Below, piece after piece: positions 21,727 to 29,261 of a DNA stretch of 30,743 bases. Under the pieces are notes generated by a model. It was not told the DNA's origin, searched no databases, and saw nothing but the letters and a program-made list of their open reading frames with translations. The DNA is from a virus. Within the stretch, counting starts at the first letter, position 1. Each line of letters starts with the position of its first letter. A program made the translations under genes and the position numbers. Location: the IMG/VR virus record IMGVR_UViG_3300006922_000113, positions 1 through 30,743 of that record; one strand, written 5' to 3'.

Positions 21727-22077
21727 TTAATTGTGATAGGTGAATGAAAAAATTAAATCAGTACCCGCAGAACCTCCTGCTACAGAAGATACATCAACAC
21801 TTAGTTTAGTATCCGCAGTTACAGTGGCTTCTGTAGAAAGGCTAACACTGGTAGTACCTGCAGAGAAAGTAGCTGCATAAACAATATCGCTAGCGTCTCC
21901 GTTCTTTATAAGATTTACCACCGTAGAACCAGAACCACTAGGAGCTACTTGTAGAGTAGCTTTGGCTGATTTAATATGCATAGCCTGCCTAGGGTAAAAA
22001 GGAGTTCCTCCGGAAGAAGTGGTTAGCGTGCCTGATACATAAACATGTCGTTCTAGTTTTGGAGTTATCTTAGCCAT
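21727..22077 (-). CDS. Beta-rich fibre-block protein, 116 aa
   Basis: I choose the ATG at 22077, which has GGAG eight bases upstream and overlaps the stop of the previous gene as TAATG. An earlier ATG at 22092 would swallow that SD. The protein is Ser/Thr/Gly-rich and strand-forming, with a repeated VSLSTEATVTADTKLSV-type segment. It probably forms part of a fibre or surface lattice. Confidence 0.7.
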   Translation of the reverse strand: MAKITPKLERHVYVSGTLTTSSGGTPFYPRQAMHIKSAKATLQVAPSGSGSTVVNLIKNGDASDIVYAATFSAGTTSVSLSTEATVTADTKLSVDVSSVAGGSAGTDLIFSFTYHN

Positions 22078-22556
22078 TATATTAGCTCCCATATAGAATC
22101 AGTAGTGTTAGCTATAAGAGTAATAGAGTCATGCTCTACATCTAAGGTGAAACTAGTCTCATCATTTATTAAGTCACTAGTGCTAGTCGCTCTGCTAACT
22201 ACCACATTATTTGTACTACCTCGGACTCTAAAGAATATTCGTATAGTATCCCCATCACTGGCTCCAGATAAGGCAGGTAGTGTAACAGTAACGGCACCGG
22301 AGGCTGTAGTTATTGAATAGTGGTAATTAACCGCTGCCGAAAAGCTAGCGGATTTTCTAGAAAAGCTAATACTAGAGCCACCACCTCCGCCACTAACTGC
22401 TTGAAATACTACATTAGTACCGTTGCTAGTGAGTACGTGGCCGCTAGTGCCTACAGTACTAGGTATAGTGTAAGCTAATTCTGCACCATTATTGCTAGAA
22501 TTACCTATCACTAATTTATTCTGTGTAACCTTTAATTGTTTAGGTTTTATCTGCAT
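22077..22556 (-). CDS. Fibre protein with polyglycine hinge, 159 aa
   Basis: GGGAG precedes the ATG. The N-terminal segment (KQLKVTQNKLVIGNSSNNG and AYTIPSTVGTSGHVL) matches the style of phage fibre attachment regions. It is followed by a GGGGG hinge at about residue 57 and a strand-rich C-terminal domain (VTVTLPALSGASDGDTIRIF). Phages often use this domain type at fibre ends. The stop overlaps the next start. Confidence 0.75.
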   Translation of the reverse strand: MQIKPKQLKVTQNKLVIGNSSNNGAELAYTIPSTVGTSGHVLTSNGTNVVFQAVSGGGGGSSISFSRKSASFSAAVNYHYSITTASGAVTVTLPALSGASDGDTIRIFFRVRGSTNNVVVSRATSTSDLINDETSFTLDVEHDSITLIANTTDSIWELI

Positions 22557-22581
22557 TTGTAGCTCCCTAAAATCTAAGCAG

Positions 22582-22610
22582 TTAGTATACTATCGTGTGT
22601 ATGCTACTAA
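22582..22610. repeat. Imperfect inverted repeat between two fibre genes
   Basis: TTAGTA (22582-22587) pairs with TACTAA (22605-22610), extended by TAC/GTA with a three-base bulge. It lies in a 90-base gap. No T-run follows on the minus strand, so it is not a clear terminator. It could be an operator or a processing hairpin. Confidence 0.3.
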
Positions 22611-22646
22611 GTCTACTTCAATTTTAAGGAGCTAACTATAGAAACA

Positions 22647-24110
22647 CTATAGAGACGAATAGATAAAGTCTACGATATCATCTGTTTCTAGAGAATAGAC
22701 GCTAGATCCATTCCAGTACAGAGAATCTCCTGCAGCAATATCTCCCATAGCTCTAGCATTAGAACCGCTATCCCCACTAAAGTAGCAGGTCTTAGTTTTA
22801 ACACCATCGCCTAGTTCGACAGCAACGCCATTAACTTCTACACGAACAATTTGGTCTGCATTAGGAGTGTTTGTGATGTCTAAACCAGTATCGGTATTGT
22901 CAGCAGTTACATTAGAAGATACAGTTTGGCCTAGATCATCTTTTTGGAAAGTGCCAGCTCTTACACCGCTCGAAGATAAATCAAGGCTAGACCCATTTAA
23001 CTTAATTTTTAATGCACCTGAATTAGACTCTAAACCATCAGAAGCAATCCCGCCTACTATATTAGTTGCTAGAGTATTCCTAGTCATACGTTTAGCGATA
23101 CCATCGTCATCTAAAACAAAAGACATGGTACTTAACCAATCAGTGGTAGCACCAAGCTCACTAGGGGCAAATTTTAACGCCCCTGAATCGTAAGCAATAC
23201 CATACCCAGCAACCCCACTTTGTACCTTAGCAGCACCGTCCGAAGTAACCATTGATGTTCCGCCAATATACAAAGCGTTAATATCAATATCACCTAAGGT
23301 ACCTGAGAATACTTCACTGCTGTTGGTAGCATCAGGTATAAATGAGAAGCGACCAGTACTATCATCAAACCCAAAGAAACCTGCCTTAGCAGCAGTGCCG
23401 TTATGCCATCGGAACTCAATACCACGGTCTTTATTATCATCGGAACTAGGAGCAGCATCTCCACCCAACGTAAAGATGGGATCATCTACAGTTACGGTAG
23501 TAGAATTAACTGTGGTAGTGGTACCGTTTACTGTGAGATTACCTGTTACAGTTAAAGCCCCACCTACAGAGACAGAGCTATTAAAAGAAGCTGCGCCCGC
23601 ATCAGATCCATCTAAGGTCAGCATCGTAATGTCGGAACCGCCATCAGTTCCTTTAAATATAATATCGCTATCGCTAGCTTGCGCATCGATTGTAATATTA
23701 CCAGAAGAAGTCGCTATAGTAACCGCAGCATCCCCTGTTGTGATATCATCAGCAGCACTACTGCCTCCTCCACCACCCAACCCATCGGTGAAGTTTGCTC
23801 GAGTCATCTTACGGAGCGCGGAAGCAGAGGCATCGTAAATAAGAATTAGATCGGCATCATTTACAGTAGCTTCTGCAGTCTGACCAGTAATTACATTAGC
23901 ATTAACCATTGCGGTTTCGATAGCACCACTAGCAATAGTCAAAGCACCATTAGCAGCTAAAGTAGCATCGCCGCTTACTGTAACAGCAGCAAGAACACCG
24001 CTAGCTCCAGTTACTAGAATATCGCCAGCATCGGGGGTACTAGAAATACCGCTAAGTTTTGTAGTTAAAACACTAGCGTCCTTAATTTGTTTACCTTTAA
24101 TAAAAGCCAT
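22647..24110 (-). CDS. Long tail- or head-fibre protein
   Basis: The 487-residue protein starts MAFIKGKQIKDASVLTTKL, a typical fibre N terminus. It contains repetitive Gly/Ser/Thr/Val strands, a GGGGG hinge at about residue 115 and a region (SVGGALTVTGNLTVNGTTTT, DPIFTLGGDAAPSSDDNKDR, GIEFRWHNGTAAKAGFFGFD) widespread in fibres of aquatic phages. The C-terminal 100 residues look like a separate knob. Fibres of this kind trimerise and contact the host surface. GGAG lies about eight bases upstream of the ATG. Confidence 0.85.
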   Translation of the reverse strand: MAFIKGKQIKDASVLTTKLSGISSTPDAGDILVTGASGVLAAVTVSGDATLAANGALTIASGAIETAMVNANVITGQTAEATVNDADLILIYDASASALRKMTRANFTDGLGGGGGSSAADDITTGDAAVTIATSSGNITIDAQASDSDIIFKGTDGGSDITMLTLDGSDAGAASFNSSVSVGGALTVTGNLTVNGTTTTVNSTTVTVDDPIFTLGGDAAPSSDDNKDRGIEFRWHNGTAAKAGFFGFDDSTGRFSFIPDATNSSEVFSGTLGDIDINALYIGGTSMVTSDGAAKVQSGVAGYGIAYDSGALKFAPSELGATTDWLSTMSFVLDDDGIAKRMTRNTLATNIVGGIASDGLESNSGALKIKLNGSSLDLSSSGVRAGTFQKDDLGQTVSSNVTADNTDTGLDITNTPNADQIVRVEVNGVAVELGDGVKTKTCYFSGDSGSNARAMGDIAAGDSLYWNGSSVYSLETDDIVDFIYSSL

Positions 24111-24120
24111 AGCTTATCTC

Positions 24121-24708
24121 CTAAATAGAAATCCAGTTAGTACCAGTAGATACCAAAGTTATTTGAGTATTGTTGTTAGTCAAAAGAATACTAGCGCCAT
24201 TAACACCCCCATCAACGCTCTGATCTGCTTGAGGAGTGGTAGTTAGGTTAGCATTATTTGTAAGTAGGCTCTTAGCAGTTATTTTAAAACCAGCGACACC
24301 TGCAGCGGTAGGGAGGGTTAAGGTTACCCCGACAGCGCCTGTAGCATAGTAAATTCTGTGCTGCTCTGTACCTGAGATATTAGCCACTGTAGTAGCACCA
24401 GTAATCTCAGTAACAGAGGGCCTAGTGAGCAAAGAGCTATTTATAGTAGTGACGGTACCACTAAGAGTAGTAACACTCTCAGCAGTAGCTAAGGGCTTAG
24501 CTCCATTACCATCCTCTTTATTAATAGTAATATCACCATTGCTATCCGTAGCTATAGTAGTGAAGACTTCCGCATTAGCAGTAGCGTCTCTTACCACCCT
24601 AATAGCGGGGGAGCTAACTCTATAGGTATAAGTACTAGCCCAGCGTAAACTGTGCCTTCCTAAGTTACCATCATTTTCCGATTGTGGGACTATATTAGGC
24701 GTAGCCAT
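24121..24708 (-). CDS. Fibre protein with phage fibre N-terminal motif
   Basis: It begins ATPNIVPQSENDGNLGR followed by WASTYTYRVSS, an N-terminal block seen in marine phage fibres. It ends with a strand-rich domain (AVGVTLTLPTAAGVAGFKI, QITLVSTGTNWISI) almost identical in style to the 159-residue fibre protein, suggesting related tips. The start overlaps the upstream stop as TAATG with GGAG inside the upstream gene. Confidence 0.8.
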   Translation of the reverse strand: MATPNIVPQSENDGNLGRHSLRWASTYTYRVSSPAIRVVRDATANAEVFTTIATDSNGDITINKEDGNGAKPLATAESVTTLSGTVTTINSSLLTRPSVTEITGATTVANISGTEQHRIYYATGAVGVTLTLPTAAGVAGFKITAKSLLTNNANLTTTPQADQSVDGGVNGASILLTNNNTQITLVSTGTNWISI

Positions 24709-25100
24709 TATGAACTCCTAGGTATTATATCTTGACCGTTTCTCTGCCAGAAAGAGTCTGGGTGGAATTGTGAAGGATTGGGAGTAAGATCTATGTTTCT
24801 AGAGCGCAAAGGAGCTCGGCTAGCTTCACTAGCTATACCTAGGTCCACTACATCTTCGGCATCAATATACTTCCACTCTACGAAAGGAGGCGCATCATCA
24901 GGATCTAGGCTAGTATTAAAACTAGCAGTCCACATGCCACCCCTACCTACTAATTGGGCAGAAGGCACTAGGTCCGAAGTGCTACTAGTGTACTTCCATT
25001 GAGAGGTTTCGTCGAATACCACGCCGCCAGCGTTAATTATGGCTAACTGTTCCGGGGTTAATTCGCTTTGCTCTATTTCGATAATACGTATATTAGCCAT
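24708..25100 (-). CDS. Virion-associated protein, 130 aa
   Basis: The 130-residue acidic protein has an N-terminal strand-helix unit (IRIIEIEQSELTPEQLAIIN) and a proline- and tryptophan-containing C-terminal half. It lies at the upstream side of the fibre genes and overlaps the next gene by TAATG. It may connect fibres to the capsid or tail. No family is recognised. GGAG sits near the ATG. Confidence 0.7.
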   Translation of the reverse strand: MANIRIIEIEQSELTPEQLAIINAGGVVFDETSQWKYTSSTSDLVPSAQLVGRGGMWTASFNTSLDPDDAPPFVEWKYIDAEDVVDLGIASEASRAPLRSRNIDLTPNPSQFHPDSFWQRNGQDIIPRSS

Positions 25101-25111
25101 AAGAAAGCTCC

Positions 25112-25648
25112 TTACGAGTCAGATTTTTTCTTTCTAGTACGCCTGCGTTTTGGCTTAGTCGCTTCTTCTTTTACATCTTCTTCGTCATCCCCAAAACCAA
25201 GCATGTCGCCTATGCCTTCTACCACGCTACCTACAGCGTCGCTAACTGCCTCAGTAATATCTTCTACTACATCAGCTACTGCGTCTTCTGCAGCATCGAT
25301 AGCGTTATCTACGGCATTCTCAATAGTATCCTCTACTTTAGTAAGTACTGAATCTACTACTGCCCTAGCTGCGGTGGTATCTAAGAACGGATCTACTACA
25401 TCTAGAGCCATGTCTACAAGATCATCTAGTTTCTCACGGCCTTCTTCTATTAAGTTATCGGTAACTACTTCTACTGATCCACCAATAGTAGTAACCGCTA
25501 TGCGGCCACGGCTCATTTGATGTCGAACACTTTTATGAGTAAGCATTGATGTAGGTACGGATACGGATTGACCTTTTTTAAGTCTCAGGCCACCAGGTAA
25601 TTTAAAGCTGCCACCAGCTCTAACATTAGTTAGTTTAATTTTTTGCAT
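25112..25648 (-). CDS. Virion protein with acidic amphipathic helices and basic tail
   Basis: I use the ATG at 25648, with GGAG six bases upstream. A longer frame to 25687 runs back into the terminator hairpin and is rejected. The N-terminal region (SFKLPGGLRLKKGQSVSVP) looks like a small beta domain. Residues about 75-150 are a long acidic helix of heptad-like Val/Ile/Ala repeats (EDTIENAVDNAIDAAEDAVA and onward). The C terminus is strongly basic (KPKRRRTRKKK). This is the first gene after the capsid terminator. The charge split suggests contact with both protein and DNA. The family is unknown. Confidence 0.7.
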   Translation of the reverse strand: MQKIKLTNVRAGGSFKLPGGLRLKKGQSVSVPTSMLTHKSVRHQMSRGRIAVTTIGGSVEVVTDNLIEEGREKLDDLVDMALDVVDPFLDTTAARAVVDSVLTKVEDTIENAVDNAIDAAEDAVADVVEDITEAVSDAVGSVVEGIGDMLGFGDDEEDVKEEATKPKRRRTRKKKSDS

Positions 25649-25661
25649 TAGTTTCTCCAAT

Positions 25662-25698
25662 AAAAAACCTCGAATACTTCTTAACAAAGTATACGAGG
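25662..25698 (-). terminator. Rho-independent terminator after the major capsid gene
   Basis: On the minus strand CCTCG-T-ATACTT (25687-25698) pairs with AAGTAT-T-CGAGG (25668-25679), eleven base pairs with one T-T mismatch. The loop is seven bases and six Ts follow (25662-25667). It lies 52 bases after the capsid stop, so much capsid transcript should end here and the fibre genes would be read at a lower level. Confidence 0.85.
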
Positions 25699-25749
25699 CT
25701 TTTAAGGTGAGACCAAGGTCCTACCGGTGGAGACTATTACTATCTACTA

Positions 25750-26898
25750 TTAAGCGCCTACGCTCTTAAATCCAGAAAGTTTAATAACACCTTTAGTGTT
25801 ACCAATACCAATTCCAGGAGAAGAGTAAGACCAGAACTCAATCATATCAGCTTCTTGCTTAATGAATAGAGTAGCGTCTTGTAGAAGGAAGAAGTTACCG
25901 AGGTAGTTCTCAGGAGCAAACAAGTAGATTACGTTATCAGGAATAATGTCATTCTTGATAGTAGTAATTACAGGTACACCAAAGAGCTTATCTTCGCCTT
26001 CAAGACCGTTGTCATAGTGACGAGAAACAATGTCGTTACCAACATCGTTATAGTCAAATTTAAGAGCTTCCATGAAGGTAGTCTTGCTCATAAGCATTTT
26101 ACCGATAGGAAGTTTCTTAGCAGTCATAGCTTGGAACAACTGTGCGATAAGTTCTTTGCTAAGAGGTGCTTGTGCTCCAAGATCGAACTTAGAACCACTA
26201 ATTTCAGTAGCTCCTCCAGCATCACGTTCTGCAGCCCTAGCCACAAAGTTGTTACCATTGAGAAGTTGTTCTCCAGTAAACTGAGTTGCTCCTAGATTAC
26301 CAGTTAGATTTGCACCTACTGCTGAATCTGCAAGAGGTAAGAACTCTACTCCGCCAAAAGAGGTTACATTATCACCATCAATAGAAGCAGCTCCGTCACT
26401 GGAGCGTTTATCTAAAGTAGATCCTGCATCATCTAAAGCAGCTTCAATAGTTTCAATGAACTTTTGATCTTCTACGTCAGCCATATCTTTAACTGAGTTG
26501 TCAGTTAAGATTTTGCGGATGTCGTTTTGGTAAGTAAGAAGTTCGAACTTGCTCTTCATGAAATGTTGTGATTCAACTTTTCCGAAGAATACTGAGTAAC
26601 GAGGTCCACGGAAGAAAGTACGTTGTCCAGATCCTTTGAAAGTTACGAAAGTAGCTGTTGAATCAGGCTCTTTTTCGATGATTTTCTTAGGTTGATCTGT
26701 GTGCTCGTCACGATCGATCTCGTCTGGGCTAAGCTCAATAGGTTGCAAGATTTCTCGTGCAAAGCTTTCTTGGCGTAGCTTTGATCTAATGAACCGACTA
26801 CCTTCGTCAGCTGCTTCTTTTACTCGTCCTTCGTCCAATTTACGGACAAAGCTTTGATTAATAAACTGCGCACTTAGGCGCTCACGCTCTGTATTCAT
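25750..26898 (-). CDS. Major capsid protein
   Basis: The 382-residue protein has the layout of HK97-fold major capsid proteins. A charged helical N-terminal arm (residues 1-75) is followed by a core, then an A-domain region and a closing beta region. The closing segments are typical (KLFGVPVITTIKNDIIPDNV, APENYLGNFFLLQDATLFIK, IGIGNTKGVIKLSGF). A KEA tripeptide at residues 27-29 of the arm may be the maturation cut. Codons for Arg and Ile near both ends are mostly CGN and ATT, unlike several neighbours that use AGA/AGG/ATA, which fits very high expression. AAGGAG precedes the ATG. A terminator follows. Confidence 0.93.
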   Translation of the reverse strand: MNTERERLSAQFINQSFVRKLDEGRVKEAADEGSRFIRSKLRQESFAREILQPIELSPDEIDRDEHTDQPKKIIEKEPDSTATFVTFKGSGQRTFFRGPRYSVFFGKVESQHFMKSKFELLTYQNDIRKILTDNSVKDMADVEDQKFIETIEAALDDAGSTLDKRSSDGAASIDGDNVTSFGGVEFLPLADSAVGANLTGNLGATQFTGEQLLNGNNFVARAAERDAGGATEISGSKFDLGAQAPLSKELIAQLFQAMTAKKLPIGKMLMSKTTFMEALKFDYNDVGNDIVSRHYDNGLEGEDKLFGVPVITTIKNDIIPDNVIYLFAPENYLGNFFLLQDATLFIKQEADMIEFWSYSSPGIGIGNTKGVIKLSGFKSVGA

Positions 26899-26922
26899 GT
26901 GTTTTCTCCTTAGTGCGAGTTA

Positions 26923-27477
26923 TTAGTGTACGTATACGTCAATAGTATTATCTGCAGAATTTACAGCCATAACAGTAGCAACAATTCCAGATCTATTAGT
27001 AATTTCAGTAGTATTAACATCATTAGCAACTTCACCACTGGCTGGGAAACCTACGGTTGCTACGTACTCTGAAAGCTGGTTAGAAACAACTTTTAGCTGA
27101 TCGCCTACTGTAAAAGTACTAGCTGCGGCTGCTAAACATACAACGGTGTTTCCATCTGCATCTTTGTAGTTTTGAGGTACTCTAACCATGTATCCACCGC
27201 CGAGAAGGCAGGTAACTCTATGAGAGAACCTAGAAGAGTAGTCATCAGCGCCTTCAATAACAAGATAGCACTTAGTATCAAACGCACTAGAAGCAGCAGC
27301 GTCGTCAGTTTTCATAGTACCATCATTAGTGCTAGCTAGTTTTACCCAGGTACCTGCGGCATGTGGGTGAGTCCATCCGGATTGGTTTCCAGAAGCCCCG
27401 ATAATAAAATCTTCTTGTACAGCAGACCCATTAGGCCAGCCTCTTAGAATATCAAATTTAGATGTTAAAGCAACCAT
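26923..27477 (-). CDS. Capsid decoration/stabilising protein candidate
   Basis: The 184-residue, Ala/Gly/Ser/Thr-rich, beta-rich protein lies directly upstream of the capsid gene with AGGAG before its ATG. Segments such as GWTHPHAAGTWVKLAST and GDQLKVVSNQLSEYVATVGF resemble small beta-barrel head proteins. Genes in this place commonly encode capsid decoration proteins. The role is inferred from position and fold type. Confidence 0.7.
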   Translation of the reverse strand: MVALTSKFDILRGWPNGSAVQEDFIIGASGNQSGWTHPHAAGTWVKLASTNDGTMKTDDAAASSAFDTKCYLVIEGADDYSSRFSHRVTCLLGGGYMVRVPQNYKDADGNTVVCLAAAASTFTVGDQLKVVSNQLSEYVATVGFPASGEVANDVNTTEITNRSGIVATVMAVNSADNTIDVYVH

Positions 27478-27503
27478 GGCTTTTTCTCCTATAAATTATT
27501 TGT

Positions 27504-27848
27504 TTAACTTAAAATCCAATTAGCAAAATCACGATCAGCTCTATTAGAAGAACTAACCTTACCGTCTAGACCAGCAGTCTTGACAGTGCCAGAAGCACCC
27601 ATGCTAGGAGCTTCAGCTCCAGCCAAGCCACTAAGCATAGTTAAGACAGATTCGTCTACACCAGCTAGTTTGCTTTGAAGATCTTCTGGATCATCTCCAG
27701 TAATAAAGCTTAGCTTTTCAACTACCGGAGTTAGTTGCTCTTTACGCTTAGCTTCTTTAATAGTACTTAGCTCTTGCTCTAATTCAGATTTCTCTTCAGC
27801 AATAGCGTCAAGTACATCAGCTACTTTCATTAAAAAGTGATTACTCAT
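27504..27848 (-). CDS. Head-region coiled-coil protein with K-x-A motifs, 114 aa
   Basis: An N-terminal helix (residues 8-40, LDAIAEEKSELEQELSTIKE) is coiled-coil-like. K-x-A tripeptides occur at 8-10 (KVA), 31-33 (KEA) and 90-92 (KTA, followed by GLDGK). The linker near residue 80 is Gly/Ser-rich. Small helical proteins in this place can act as scaffold components. The ATG follows the stop of the 47-residue gene by four bases. No family is recognised. Confidence 0.65.
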   Translation of the reverse strand: MSNHFLMKVADVLDAIAEEKSELEQELSTIKEAKRKEQLTPVVEKLSFITGDDPEDLQSKLAGVDESVLTMLSGLAGAEAPSMGASGTVKTAGLDGKVSSSNRADRDFANWILS

Positions 27849-27852
27849 AATA

Positions 27853-27996
27853 TTAATCCTCTAACTTTCGTCTAAGTAATTCTAGACCTGTGGCTGCAAC
27901 AACCAAGTTAGCGGTCTTCTCTCGCTTAGTGGCTTCGAGATCCTGAGCATATTTACGAAGTTGTTGAGCAACTACTTTAATTTTTTTAGTATCCAT
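27853..27996 (-). CDS. 47-aa helical protein in the head cluster
   Basis: AGGAG sits six bases before an ATG at 27996. The 47-codon frame ends TAA four bases before the next start and fills an apparent gap. It encodes a basic amphipathic helix (KKIKVVAQQLRKYAQDLEAT) with KTA-N at residues 27-29, followed by a second helix (LVVAATGLELLRRKLED). The SD, exact spacing and K-x-A content shared with neighbours make it convincing. The function is unknown. Confidence 0.75.
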   Translation of the reverse strand: MDTKKIKVVAQQLRKYAQDLEATKREKTANLVVAATGLELLRRKLED

Positions 27997-27997
27997 T

Positions 27998-28204
27998 CTA
28001 CTCTCCTATAAAATCAAGTATGTCTTGATAGGTAGGCTCAGTAGAAACTTCTCGCAAGACAGAAGCGACTTTAGTAAGCGACTTAGCTACATCGCCATTC
28101 AGTGCCTCAATCCGCTCATCTACGCTAGCAACTTTTTCAATAGGCTCATTATGGGCTTCTTCTATAATGTTAGCTAGAGCTTGTTCAAATTTTGATGTAG
28201 CCAT
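27998..28204 (-). CDS. Small head-cluster helical protein with two KVA-S motifs
   Basis: The 68-residue protein is helical and acidic. The sequence KVAS occurs twice (residues 24-27 and 45-48), each at a helix junction. GAGG precedes the ATG. It overlaps or abuts its neighbours and is surely cotranscribed. I read KVAS as candidate cleavage points (see findings). The family is unknown. Confidence 0.7.
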   Translation of the reverse strand: MATSKFEQALANIIEEAHNEPIEKVASVDERIEALNGDVAKSLTKVASVLREVSTEPTYQDILDFIGE

Positions 28205-28212
28205 TTCTACCT

Positions 28213-28572
28213 CTATCCAATATCTTCTAGTTTAAGGGAACGAATATCGTCTGCGCTAAAGCCCACGGTACTTAATCCTGCCTCGCTAGGATTGCTCAGT
28301 GCTTTTAGCAAGTAAGGTACAGTAGCTCCTAAGCCCGCGCCAGCTAAAGCGTAATTTAGATGCTTTCTTTTTTCATCAGATTTACCTGATTTCTTGCCCG
28401 CCATGTAAGCTAAAGGAGCCCCTACTGCAGTAGCTAATGCTATATCGGAAAGAATGCTAGAAGTAGAAGCGGTCTTATTAGAAGCATAGTCTAAAGAAAC
28501 CTCTATTCCATCCGTAGTAGAAGTAGCCGATATCTTACTTAGTAAAAGTTCGTATTGTTTTTGAGCAGACAT
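28213..28572 (-). CDS. Gly/Ala membrane-type protein with KTA-S leader
   Basis: The first 35 residues end in NKTA, followed by STSSIL. A Gly/Ala helix (residues about 40-58, DIALATAVGAPLAYMAG) and a second one (LNYALAGAGLGATVPYLL) flank a basic stretch (KKSGKSDEKRKH). The design (leader, K-x-A, paired Gly/Ala helices) matches the left-arm proteins at 5624 and 4475. It may be packaged in the head. The SD is weak (GGGAT), suggesting coupling to the upstream gene. Confidence 0.7.
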   Translation of the reverse strand: MSAQKQYELLLSKISATSTTDGIEVSLDYASNKTASTSSILSDIALATAVGAPLAYMAGKKSGKSDEKRKHLNYALAGAGLGATVPYLLKALSNPSEAGLSTVGFSADDIRSLKLEDIG

Positions 28573-28578
28573 TTATAG

Positions 28579-29190
28579 TTATCCCAGATTAGATAAGATA
28601 TTAATTGCGTGAGAGTATCCTGTTTCTGCTCTAGATTCTGCAGCTACCTTAATCATTTGTTTAGCTTCTTGATAACCTGCTGTAATAGCTTCAGAGGCTA
28701 TTTTTTCCATAGCAGCTTCTTCTTCAGCTTGAGTATGGCCAGCAGTTTTTTCAGAAACATTTTGATAGCCAGTAGCGAAGGCTTCATTAGCAAGACCTTG
28801 TAACTGGTTAGTCGTCTCTCGGTAACCCAGTTCCATAGCTTGTTTTAATAACACTTCGTCCACGTCCACAGCGCCGCCAAAACTAGCTACTTTGACCCCA
28901 TTAGCATCATGTTCAGTCATTCTAGCTAAGAACCCATCGCAGACCGCTGCTCCGTACATCTCAGCTTCTTTTACTAAAGCTAATTGCTCGGCATCCGCTA
29001 GTCGTTGGGCTATCTTTATTAGATCTTCAGAAGGTTCAGATGCCTGAGCTACGCTCGCTGTTTTGTCCATAGAAAGCGCCTCTTCCAAAGCTCTATCAAG
29101 CTTGTTAGAGTGAGACTCGGATACGTGAGCTACCTTTTCAGTAGTAGCAGTATCGTTAGAAAGGGCGTCTAAAATTGAGGATAATTCCAT
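28579..29190 (-). CDS. Core/scaffold-like protein with nine K-x-A motifs
   Basis: The 203-residue acidic helical protein follows the prohead protease gene. It contains nine K-x-A tripeptides (residues 19, 43, 59, 74, 100, 116, 148, 163, 181). It also has repeated x-GY units (residues 122, 141, 172, 191; for example FATGYQNVSEKTAG and ITAGYQEAKQM). In many phages the gene between protease and capsid is the scaffold or core, which the protease degrades during maturation. The repeated motif fits that behaviour if K-x-A is the cut site. GGAG precedes the ATG by seven bases. The assignment is by position and composition. Confidence 0.7.
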   Translation of the reverse strand: MELSSILDALSNDTATTEKVAHVSESHSNKLDRALEEALSMDKTASVAQASEPSEDLIKIAQRLADAEQLALVKEAEMYGAAVCDGFLARMTEHDANGVKVASFGGAVDVDEVLLKQAMELGYRETTNQLQGLANEAFATGYQNVSEKTAGHTQAEEEAAMEKIASEAITAGYQEAKQMIKVAAESRAETGYSHAINILSNLG

Positions 29191-29229
29191 TTCAGTACTC
29201 CATTAGGGTGTAATTAGATTTCATAATAA

Positions 29230-29258
29230 ATAGTAATAAACATAAAGCCCGTAACCAA
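29230..29258 (-). promoter_or_regulatory. Weak candidate promoter before core/capsid genes
   Basis: On the minus strand TTGGTT (29253-29258) lies 17 bases from TACTAT (29230-29235), in the 71-base gap after the protease stop. It would give the core and capsid genes a separate start. The hexamers match three and four consensus positions, so this is weak. Confidence 0.3.
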
Positions 29259-29261
29259 TAA

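Noticed and set aside
23323-23838. 171-codon plus-strand frame inside the long fibre gene
   Set aside because: It mirrors a repetitive fibre gene on the minus strand, has no SD, and its product is a low-complexity Val/Pro/Leu string.
25068-25520. 150-codon plus-strand frame rich in Ser/Thr
   Set aside because: It is the antisense of an acidic helical gene; the Ser/Thr runs come from reverse-complemented Asp/Glu/Ala/Val codons.
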